The notes under the pieces are model-generated. The model saw only the letters and a list, made by a program, of their open reading frames with translations. It was not told where the DNA came from and searched no databases. DNA of 20,255 nt from Caldisericota bacterium (GTDB taxonomy: Bacteria; Caldisericota; Caldisericia; Cryosericales; Cryosericaceae): positions 1 through 20,255 of the forward strand of contig JAPLGI010000012.1 of assembly GCA_026390245.1 (NCBI GenBank), in the 5' to 3' direction. Below are positions 14,738-20,255 of this stretch, in pieces. The translations under genes and the position numbers were made by a program. Within the stretch, counting starts at the first letter, position 1. Every line of letters begins with the position of its first letter.

Positions 14738-14920
14738 ATGGAAGAAATCACACAGAAGGTCCGCGATGAGCTCCTCAAGGCAGCGACGGACGGATTCATC
14801 GATTGTGGCAAGGCTCTGGCTATTGCCCGCGACCTGAACGTTGACCCCAAAATCGTGGGCAAGGCTTGCGACCTGCTGCGCATACGGGTCCGTTCCTGTT
14901 CACTTGGCCTGTTCGACTAG
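14738..14920 (+). CDS. Small conserved-type protein ending in a C-x-LG-x-F motif
   Basis: The 60-residue protein starts at ATG after GGGAGG (6 bases spacing). It is mostly helical: VRDELLKAATDG, then CGKALAIARDLNVDPKIVGKACDLL, which looks like a helix-turn-helix-like pair, and ends in RIRVRSCSLGLFD. From memory, similar short proteins with a terminal C-Q-L-G-(L/C)-F motif occur in several anaerobes; I know no function. Its good ribosome binding site, position between two same-strand genes and coherent helical pattern make it a real gene. The Lit-like gene begins 3 bases after its stop. Confidence 0.7.
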   Translation: MEEITQKVRDELLKAATDGFIDCGKALAIARDLNVDPKIVGKACDLLRIRVRSCSLGLFD

Positions 14921-14923
14921 CCG

Positions 14924-15556
14924 GTGTCAGCGCTGATCCTTCTCGCTACTGTCGCTATGGTCGCGGCGGTGCTGTTGACGCCGTTCTCTCTTCTGGTCAA
15001 CTTCGTGCCGCTCCAGAGACTCCTGCTTGCCATGGTCGGCACAACAGGCGGAGCCACACCCCGCTTCAGTGTGGCTGAAGCCGTCCGTCGCGTGCTCGAC
15101 CTGCTCAAGTACCTTGCTCTCCGCAGACCGCTGCCGAATGATGGCTTCTACTCGCCTCTGGAGATTGCTCACATGAGTGACGTCCAGACGATCTTCCAGA
15201 TTGTCTATCTGAAAACAGTCGCCTCGTGTCTCCTGACGGTTGTCCTCATTGTCGTTCTCCGTAAGAAGGGGCGTGACATTCGCCGGGTTGTTCGCGCTGC
15301 CGGCATCACCGTCCTCGCCCTCATTGCCGTCCTTGGGACAACCTCGGTCACCGCAGGGTTTGATGCATTGTTCATTGCTTTCCACAGACTCGCTTTTGCG
15401 AACGATTTCTGGCTGCTCCCGGAGGATTCCGGGCTCATCCGCCTGTTCCCCGAGGAGTACTTCATGAACTACTTCTTCATCGCCCTCGGAGCGAGTGTAG
15501 CCATCGCCATTATCCTCACGCTGCTGTCACGCCAAAAGAACGTCCGCCGGCTTTGA
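14924..15556 (+). CDS. lit: DUF1461/Lit-type integral membrane protein
   Basis: This 210-residue protein has four hydrophobic segments: about 3-29, 93-112, 126-145 and 184-202. Between the first two are SPLEIAHMSDVQTIF, with H83. Between the last two lies the family signature FHRLAFANDFWLLPEDSGLIRLFPEEYF, with H154. This is the TIGR01906/DUF1461 pattern; in Gram-positive bacteria a member (Lit) moves an acyl chain within lipoproteins to make the lyso form, and two conserved histidines are implicated. It acts in the cytoplasmic membrane. The start GTG is 3 bases after the preceding stop and lacks a clear ribosome binding site, so translational coupling is likely. Whether it has Lit activity here is inference. 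Confidence 0.8.
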   Translation: MSALILLATVAMVAAVLLTPFSLLVNFVPLQRLLLAMVGTTGGATPRFSVAEAVRRVLDLLKYLALRRPLPNDGFYSPLEIAHMSDVQTIFQIVYLKTVASCLLTVVLIVVLRKKGRDIRRVVRAAGITVLALIAVLGTTSVTAGFDALFIAFHRLAFANDFWLLPEDSGLIRLFPEEYFMNYFFIALGASVAIAIILTLLSRQKNVRRL

Positions 15557-15579
15557 CCATCGCTGTTTGCTGGTATACT
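15552..15579 (+). promoter_or_regulatory. Extended -10 promoter of the mtnP operon
   Basis: TTTGAC (15552-15557), a 16-base spacer and TATACT (15574-15579) with TGG directly before the -10 make a strong-looking promoter. It overlaps the stop codon of the upstream gene. The start point near 15586 leaves a leader of about 47 bases before mtnP. Confidence 0.6.
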
Positions 15580-15632
15580 CCTTAGGCAGGCAACGATGCG
15601 CAGCTTTGCTGTGCAACACAAAGGAGATATAC

Positions 15633-16439
15633 ATGGAGCAACGTGCTGAAATCGGAATCATTGGCGGTTCCGGGTTTTATTCACTGCTGGACAACGCACA
15701 GGACATCAAGGTTGAGACACCCTATGGAGAACCCTCTGATCTGATGTCGCTTGGTGAGATTGCGGGCCGCAAGGTTGCATTCCTTCCCCGCCACGGCAAG
15801 CACCACCAGCTGCCTCCCCATATGATCAACTACCGTGCCAACATCTGGGCTCTCAAGTCTCTCGGCGTCCGCCACATCATCGCTCCCACCGCCGTTGGCT
15901 CGCTGCAGCCGGACATCAGGGTGGGCGACCTTGTGGTCACCGACCAGTTCGTCGACCGGACGCGCCGTGGCGACACGACGTTCTACAACGGTCCCGTCGT
16001 CACCCATGTCTCTACGGCTGACCCATATTGCCCTGTCCTCAACAGAATTGCGGTTGCGACCATCAGGGGCCTCGGCTTGCCTGTGCACGATGGCGGCACC
16101 TGCGTCGTCATCGAGGGACCCCGGTTTTCCACGAAAGCCGAGAGCAGCTGGTTCACGCGCATGGGCTGGCATACCGTCAACATGACACAATACCCCGAGG
16201 CAGCCCTGGCCCGCGAGCAAGCCATGTGCTACTGCAACATCTCCGTCATCACGGACTATGACGCCGGGCTGGTTGCTGAGGGTACTGTCGAACCTGTGAG
16301 CAACGAGGCGGTGATCAAGGCATTCACGGCCAACCTCAGGAATCTTGTCATTATCATTGAGAACATGGTCCCACAGATCCCTGGCCCAGACGAAGACTGC
16401 ACCTGCTTTCACGCCCTGGACGGCGCCAGCATAGGGTAA
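15633..16439 (+). CDS. mtnP: S-methyl-5'-thioadenosine phosphorylase (PNP/MTAP family)
   Basis: The enzyme splits methylthioadenosine with phosphate to adenine and methylthioribose-1-phosphate, recovering the by-product of polyamine synthesis and SAM-radical-related chemistry. The phosphate site GGSGFY is near residues 11-16, RHGKHH near 54-59, the EGPRFSTKAES signature near 164-174 and NMTQYPEA near 186-193. TDYDAG carries the two aspartates that mark 6-aminopurine (MTAP) rather than 6-oxopurine specificity. The 268-residue length is typical. The frame opens upstream at 15567, but AAGGAGATATAC just before ATG 15633 fixes the start. It heads a likely operon with the rhomboid gene 4 bases after its stop. 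Confidence 0.9.
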   Translation: MEQRAEIGIIGGSGFYSLLDNAQDIKVETPYGEPSDLMSLGEIAGRKVAFLPRHGKHHQLPPHMINYRANIWALKSLGVRHIIAPTAVGSLQPDIRVGDLVVTDQFVDRTRRGDTTFYNGPVVTHVSTADPYCPVLNRIAVATIRGLGLPVHDGGTCVVIEGPRFSTKAESSWFTRMGWHTVNMTQYPEAALAREQAMCYCNISVITDYDAGLVAEGTVEPVSNEAVIKAFTANLRNLVIIIENMVPQIPGPDEDCTCFHALDGASIG

Positions 16440-16443
16440 GCTC

Positions 16444-17127
16444 ATGCTTCCCATCCGCGACGACACGCCATCCCGCACCTTTCCGCTGGTTACCTTCCTG
16501 CTGATCCTCGCCAACGGTCTCGTGTGGCTGTGGGAGGTCTCCCTTGTCGGAGGTTCGGCTCTGACCCATTTCTACTACCAATTCGGCTTCGTACCCGGCG
16601 TCCTGACAGGATCCTATGAGGCTCCGTCGTGGGCGGTGGCCCCATATTTCCTGACGGCCCTGACATCGATGTTCGTCCACGGCAGCTGGAGCCACATCCT
16701 CGGCAACATGCTCTTCCTGTGGATCTTCGGCAACAACATCGAGGACTATCTCGGCCACGGCAAGTACCTGTTGTTCTACCTTGCAGGAGGCGTAGTAGCC
16801 GCCATGGTCCATCTGCTTTCCGGACCGTCCTCCGAGGTCCCCACCATCGGGGCGAGCGGCGCCATCGCCGCTGTCATGGGAGCGTACTTCTTCCTGTATC
16901 CAAGGGCCAAGGTCCAGACCCTGGTCTTCTTCATCTTCATTACGTCAATACGTCTGCCTGCCTGGGTCTTCCTCGGCGTCTGGTTCGTGATGCAGCTGTT
17001 CGAAGGAACATTTGGCGCCGCTCAGGGAGTCGCCGTGTGGGCACATGTAGGGGGATTCCTGTTTGGCGTCGTGGTTGCCTGGATGGCCAGTCGGCGAGGA
17101 CGGGCCACTGCAGAGTACGGGGGCTGA
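16444..17127 (+). CDS. Rhomboid family intramembrane serine protease
   Basis: This 227-residue polytopic protein cleaves membrane substrates inside the bilayer. The catalytic serine is S138 in GASGAIAAVMG and the catalytic histidine H201 in WAHVGGFLFG. FVHGSWSHILGNMLFLWIFGNNIED at 77-101 carries the conserved H-N pair (N88) of the oxyanion side. Hydrophobic segments at about 14-34, 84-96, 108-125, 135-152, 157-180 and 197-214 give the six-helix rhomboid core. The N-terminus PIRDDTPSRTFP is a common start for bacterial rhomboids. It begins 4 bases after mtnP, with only a weak AGGG as ribosome binding site, so coupling is likely. Its substrates are unknown. Confidence 0.92.
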   Translation: MLPIRDDTPSRTFPLVTFLLILANGLVWLWEVSLVGGSALTHFYYQFGFVPGVLTGSYEAPSWAVAPYFLTALTSMFVHGSWSHILGNMLFLWIFGNNIEDYLGHGKYLLFYLAGGVVAAMVHLLSGPSSEVPTIGASGAIAAVMGAYFFLYPRAKVQTLVFFIFITSIRLPAWVFLGVWFVMQLFEGTFGAAQGVAVWAHVGGFLFGVVVAWMASRRGRATAEYGG

Positions 17128-17137
17128 GGAGGAACAC

Positions 17138-17986
17138 ATGCACATTCTGGTCACCAATGACGACGGGCTATGGGCACAGGGGATCCAGGCTCTCGTCGCC
17201 GCTATTCCGGCCGAACACACCGTTTCGGTCGTCGCACCCGCCTCTCCCCAGAGCGCTGTGGGGCATTCCCTCACCATGCACAAGCCTCTGCGGGCCACCA
17301 GGGTCGAGAACTATGTCCGCCCCGGCGTAAGTGCGTGGACTGTCTCGGGGACTCCGGTCGACTGCATGATGCTGGGCCTCGACACGCTGGTGAAACAGAA
17401 GGTCGACATCGTCTTCTCCGGCATCAACCATGGCGACAATCTGGGAGACGACCTGCCATATTCTGGAACGGTATCTGGCGCCTATGAGGCGTTTGTGTCG
17501 GGTTATCCCAGTGTGGCATTCTCGACCGCCTTCCCCCCGGTAGGAAGCTTGGGGTTTGACTTCAGCCCGATCGTCTGGTTCCTGCAGAAGATGTTCTCTC
17601 TCCTGCCGGATCTCATCGGAATCAACCAGCACCTCACGAAGAGCTTCAGCAACTCCCTCAACGGCAGTCTGTTCCTCAATGTCAACGCGCCCAACTGTCC
17701 AGCCTCCAAGGTCAGAGGCATCCGCGTCGTTCGCCAGGGCCGCCGCCGCTATGCCCATCGCGTCACTCCCAGCGTCGACCAGTTTGGCGCACCGATCTAC
17801 TGGATAGGGGGCGATATCCCTCCAATTCCCCAGGAAGACACCGACGTGACTGCCGTGGCAAGCGGATACGTCAGCGTCACGCCCCTTGGCATCGACCTGA
17901 CGGACTATGTCCTTCTGGAACGGCTGCAGCAGCTTAGCACGTTCGCTGCCATCACGCCTGCTTCATCGGAGGCGGAACAGCACTAG
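17138..17986 (+). CDS. surE: 5'/3'-nucleotidase SurE
   Basis: SurE is a metal-dependent phosphatase that dephosphorylates nucleoside monophosphates and is linked to stress survival. The metal-binding aspartates are D8 and D9 in VTNDDG. S39 lies in APASPQSAVGHSLT, and N96 in SGINHGDNLGDDLPYSGTVSGA; all four ligands are present. With 282 residues it is slightly longer than many SurE proteins, with an inserted-looking stretch around 140-175 (WFLQKMFSLLPDLIGINQH). GAGGAGGAACAC precedes ATG 17138; the longer open frame to 17063 overlaps the rhomboid gene and is rejected. It is 10 bases after that gene and in the same operon. Confidence 0.94.
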   Translation: MHILVTNDDGLWAQGIQALVAAIPAEHTVSVVAPASPQSAVGHSLTMHKPLRATRVENYVRPGVSAWTVSGTPVDCMMLGLDTLVKQKVDIVFSGINHGDNLGDDLPYSGTVSGAYEAFVSGYPSVAFSTAFPPVGSLGFDFSPIVWFLQKMFSLLPDLIGINQHLTKSFSNSLNGSLFLNVNAPNCPASKVRGIRVVRQGRRRYAHRVTPSVDQFGAPIYWIGGDIPPIPQEDTDVTAVASGYVSVTPLGIDLTDYVLLERLQQLSTFAAITPASSEAEQH

Positions 17987-18008
17987 GCACGGCAGGAGGG
18001 CTGAATTC

Positions 18009-19568
18009 ATGGCACAGTTTACAATGCTGGACGGCGCTGCCACTATTGGCGGCACCAAGCTTCTGTTTGAGATGGGGTCTGCTCCCGAATCCACCCGCCT
18101 GCTGTTCGATTTCGGGCTCAACTACGCCACTATGGGGGCATATTTCGAGGAATTCCTTACTCCTCGCACCTCGGCCGGCCTCACCGACTACCTGACGACG
18201 GGCCTGCTGCCAAAGCTGAACTTCTATCGTTCCGACCTCACGCTGCTCCTCCAGGGGATGCAGCCCGAACTGGCTGGCCGACTGAAGAATCCCGGCCACA
18301 TCGACGCATGCTTCATCACCCATTCTCACGTCGACCATACGGGTTCGATCTCGTTTCTGGATGAGACCATACCTCTCTATGCCACGCCGGTCACGGCTGC
18401 CGTCCTCCGGGCTGTGGAGGAGACGCAGTACAGTTCCGGCCCTGAGAACGGCGTGACTGACTTCATCCTCCGTCCCAACCTTGGCGCCAACAAGCACAGC
18501 CAGCGGGACCTTGTCGACCTGACCGAACCCAAGCAGTTTCCCGACTGCAGGGTGACACCCTTCCCGGTGGACCACAGCATTCCCGGCGCGTGTGCCTATC
18601 TCATCGAGCACGATGGAGGAAGTCTCGTGTACACCGGCGACCTCCGGTTTCACGGCCGCATGGGCCATCTGACCGCAGAAACCATCGAGAAGCTCGCCAC
18701 AGTCCATCCTGATGCCCTCCTCATTGAGGGTACCAACCTGCGCGGAGATGACGCCTTCGCCGCCACGGAACCGGCGTTCGCCCGCCGCTTCAAGCTCTGG
18801 TCCGAGGAAGATGTAGAGGCCAAGGCTCTCGAGGAAGTTCAGAAAGCATCCGGGCTGGTCATCGCGGATTTTGGCATGAAGGACCTGGACCGCCTCATGA
18901 CCTTCCAGCGTGTCGCCCACGCCACAGGACGCAAGCTGGCCATCCTTCCGCGGGACGCCTATATCGTCCGCCTGGCGCAGGAAGCAGACTACCCCACCAT
19001 CGACCTGCAGGATCCCGACGTTGTCCTCTATGTCAAGCGCAGCGGAAGTGGCACCTACGACGCAAGGGACATCGAGAAGGACTGGGCGCGTTCGACAATC
19101 CTTCGCTTCGCGGGCTGGGATCCAGACTCATTCGATGCCGCGGGCAAGAAGGAGGCAGTGAGCGGTGTGCTGAACGGATCCTGTCCCCGCATCGTCCGGG
19201 CAGCCGATGTCACGGCTCACCAGTCTGAGTATCTCCTCTCCCTGGGCTACTGGGACGTTCAGGAGCTGTGTGACTTGCATCCTTCCCGGGGATCACTCTA
19301 CATCCACTCCTCCGCAGAAGCGTTCAACGAGGAGATGTCCTGGAGCCAGGAACGGCTTGCCAAGTGGCTGAAGCTCGCCGACATGGATTCTGTGCACATC
19401 CACTCTTCGGGGCACGCTCGGCCGGAAGACCTCTTCCGCATCGTCGAGCAGCTCGCACCCAAGCATGTGTATCCCATCCACACTGAACATGCAGAGCTCT
19501 ATGCCAAACAATTCGGAGATATCGTCAGTCTCATGTGGAATGGGCGGGGGGTAACCCTGGCACGCTAG
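18009..19568 (+). CDS. RNase J-like metallo-beta-lactamase/beta-CASP protein
   Basis: This 519-residue protein has the metallo-beta-lactamase motif THSHVDHTG with H105, H107, D109 and H110. H189 lies in PVDHSIPGA and D211 in VYTGDLRFHG. The beta-CASP part includes LLIEGTN, the strand-helix ADFGMKDLDRLM and the late HSSGHARPEDLFRIVEQL and YPIHTEHAE motifs, as in RNase J-type nucleases. The segment before the HxHxDH motif is about 30 residues longer than in common RNase J, so it may be a divergent nuclease or a non-RNase hydrolase. CAGGAGGG eight bases before ATG 18009 fixes the start. It ends the mtnP-rhomboid-surE operon, 22 bases after surE. Confidence 0.85.
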   Translation: MAQFTMLDGAATIGGTKLLFEMGSAPESTRLLFDFGLNYATMGAYFEEFLTPRTSAGLTDYLTTGLLPKLNFYRSDLTLLLQGMQPELAGRLKNPGHIDACFITHSHVDHTGSISFLDETIPLYATPVTAAVLRAVEETQYSSGPENGVTDFILRPNLGANKHSQRDLVDLTEPKQFPDCRVTPFPVDHSIPGACAYLIEHDGGSLVYTGDLRFHGRMGHLTAETIEKLATVHPDALLIEGTNLRGDDAFAATEPAFARRFKLWSEEDVEAKALEEVQKASGLVIADFGMKDLDRLMTFQRVAHATGRKLAILPRDAYIVRLAQEADYPTIDLQDPDVVLYVKRSGSGTYDARDIEKDWARSTILRFAGWDPDSFDAAGKKEAVSGVLNGSCPRIVRAADVTAHQSEYLLSLGYWDVQELCDLHPSRGSLYIHSSAEAFNEEMSWSQERLAKWLKLADMDSVHIHSSGHARPEDLFRIVEQLAPKHVYPIHTEHAELYAKQFGDIVSLMWNGRGVTLAR

Positions 19569-19607
19569 GGACTTCCCAATATCGTGGCGATTTCCTCACA
19601 ATCTCCG

Positions 19608-19636
19608 TTACGAAAGCGGGCATAGTTACGTATACA
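19608..19636 (+). promoter_or_regulatory. Promoter of the HtrA-like protease gene
   Basis: TTACGA (19608-19613), a 17-base spacer and TATACA (19631-19636) give a plausible sigma-70-type promoter. The start point near 19643 leaves a leader of about 40 bases. The -10 overlaps the first of several nested palindromes. Confidence 0.45.
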
Positions 19637-19670
19637 CAGGTGTATGTGGCAAGTACACCTGTTGCAGGTG
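19632..19670. promoter_or_regulatory. Nested palindromes over the -10 and leader of the HtrA-like gene
   Basis: ATACACAGGTGTAT (19632-19645) has 6-bp arms, CACCTGTTGCAGGTG (19656-19670) also 6-bp arms, and ACAGGTGTA (19636-19644) with TACACCTGT (19654-19662) forms a perfect 9-bp inverted repeat around 9 bases. The same core word ACAGGTG/CACCTGT recurs, as in an operator bound by a dimeric regulator. A leader RNA hairpin is the alternative. Confidence 0.5.
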
Positions 19671-19682
19671 AGGAGGTACGAT

Positions 19683-20255
19683 ATGATCGATGAGAATGGC
19701 TTCATCAAGCCTGATGCTGAAGAAACTGAGCATCCGGACACATCAAACACAGTAGAGGGGTATATCGCCCCAGAAGCTTCCCCAGATGCTCAAGGGTACG
19801 GCACACCGTTGCCCGAGACTTCCCCGGCCGCCCCAGCATACGGTTCTCCGTTGCCCCCGCCTCAGCCACCCCGACCTTCAAATTCGGGCCACGTGCTCCT
19901 TGTGTGGGGACTCATCATCGGATTGCTGCTCGGCAGCGTCATGGGAGGCATCGCCGGCAACTACATCGTCATGAAGAACCCAGGCACGTTTCCATGGGCA
20001 CGTACGGTGTCGACGACAAACCCAGGGACGACCGGCTCGGGCATCACAATTGTCACGACCGAAGAGCAAGCAATTGAGAATGCAGTCAAGGTCGCTTCTC
20101 CTGCCGTCGTCCAGATCAATATTACGTCGGTCAGTCAAAACCCGTTCGGCTTCTCGTCTGGACAGCAGGAGGGTCTCGGCTCGGGTTTCATTATTACTTC
20201 TGACGGTTACGTGCTGACCAACAATCACGTCGTGGAAAATGCCACCAAGATCACC
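19683..20255 (+). CDS. htrA: HtrA/DegP-type serine protease, membrane-anchored (3' partial)
   Basis: The frame starts at ATG with GAGGAGGT six bases upstream and runs off the window, leaving 191 residues. Residues 1-68 are acidic then proline-rich (repeats like GYGTPLPETSP and AYGSPLPPPQPP) and cytosolic. A transmembrane helix spans about 70-92 (VLLVWGLIIGLLLGSVMGGI). An extracytoplasmic linker follows, then the protease domain: VKVASPAVVQINIT and the trypsin-like GSGFIITSDGYVLTNNHVVENA, with the catalytic His in NNHVV. The Asp, Ser and any PDZ domain lie beyond the window. HtrA proteases degrade misfolded envelope proteins. The nested palindromes at its promoter suggest controlled, perhaps stress-linked, expression. 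Confidence 0.93.
   Translation, partial: MIDENGFIKPDAEETEHPDTSNTVEGYIAPEASPDAQGYGTPLPETSPAAPAYGSPLPPPQPPRPSNSGHVLLVWGLIIGLLLGSVMGGIAGNYIVMKNPGTFPWARTVSTTNPGTTGSGITIVTTEEQAIENAVKVASPAVVQINITSVSQNPFGFSSGQQEGLGSGFIITSDGYVLTNNHVVENATKIT

Noticed and set aside
15588..15612. Imperfect hairpin in the mtnP leader (GCGCAG/CTGTGC), considered as a riboswitch
   Set aside because: Only six pairs including a G-T, and a leader of about 47 bases is too short for a known SAM-type riboswitch.
17907..18008. N-terminal extension of the RNase J-like gene
   Set aside because: It overlaps surE and reads as random residues; AGGAGGG before ATG 18009 gives a better start.

Overview
The window reads as chromosomal DNA from a moderately GC-rich bacterium, about 55-60% GC by eye. 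It carries 20 supportable protein genes, two of them cut by the window edges. No rRNA, tRNA, insertion sequence, prophage or CRISPR array was seen. Gene content (anaerobe-type PLP protein, paired LipS-like radical SAM enzymes, a Lit/DUF1461 membrane protein, RsmG-ParA-ParB with a parS site) suggests an anaerobic or deep-branching lineage. Caldisericota (Cryosericum-like) is one guess, but the sequence alone cannot prove it.

Layout. Bases 1-216 hold the 3' end of an unidentified gene. A fold-type-II PLP enzyme follows (306-1778), then a roughly 500-base gene-poor stretch with DnaA-box-like words and short repeats. Homoserine kinase thrB (minus) stands divergent from an UPF0173 metallo-hydrolase (plus). 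A fold-type-I Orn/Lys/Arg decarboxylase comes next, apparently with a leaderless mRNA, closed by a strong bidirectional hairpin. A minus-strand pair follows: a DUF4388/winged-helix protein and an IMP dehydrogenase-like protein that lacks the catalytic cysteine. Divergent from it is a small multidrug-export-type membrane protein.

The centre (7811-10495) is a chromosome-segregation cluster: a perfect palindromic parS, then rsmG, parA and parB with overlapping reading frames. The parB frame runs about 100 codons past its usual end into the gene on the other strand. From 13796 back to 10292 the minus strand carries a REC-REC-HD-GYP regulator, a small thiamine-binding-like (MTH1187/DUF77) protein and two radical SAM proteins resembling the LipS1/LipS2 lipoyl synthase pair. 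The first radical SAM gene seems to start at CTG, inside the stop codon of the gene before it.

From 13982 the plus strand holds a P-loop protein, a 60-residue protein ending in a C-S-L-G-L-F motif, and a Lit/DUF1461 membrane protein. A new promoter with an extended -10 then drives mtnP, a rhomboid protease, surE and an RNase J-like beta-CASP metallo-beta-lactamase gene. The window ends inside an HtrA-type membrane-anchored protease whose promoter overlaps nested palindromes.

The most unusual items are the degenerate IMP dehydrogenase paralogue, the probable CTG start and LipS-like cassette, the ParB tail, the parS site with a possible nearby origin, and the putative operator at the htrA-like gene.
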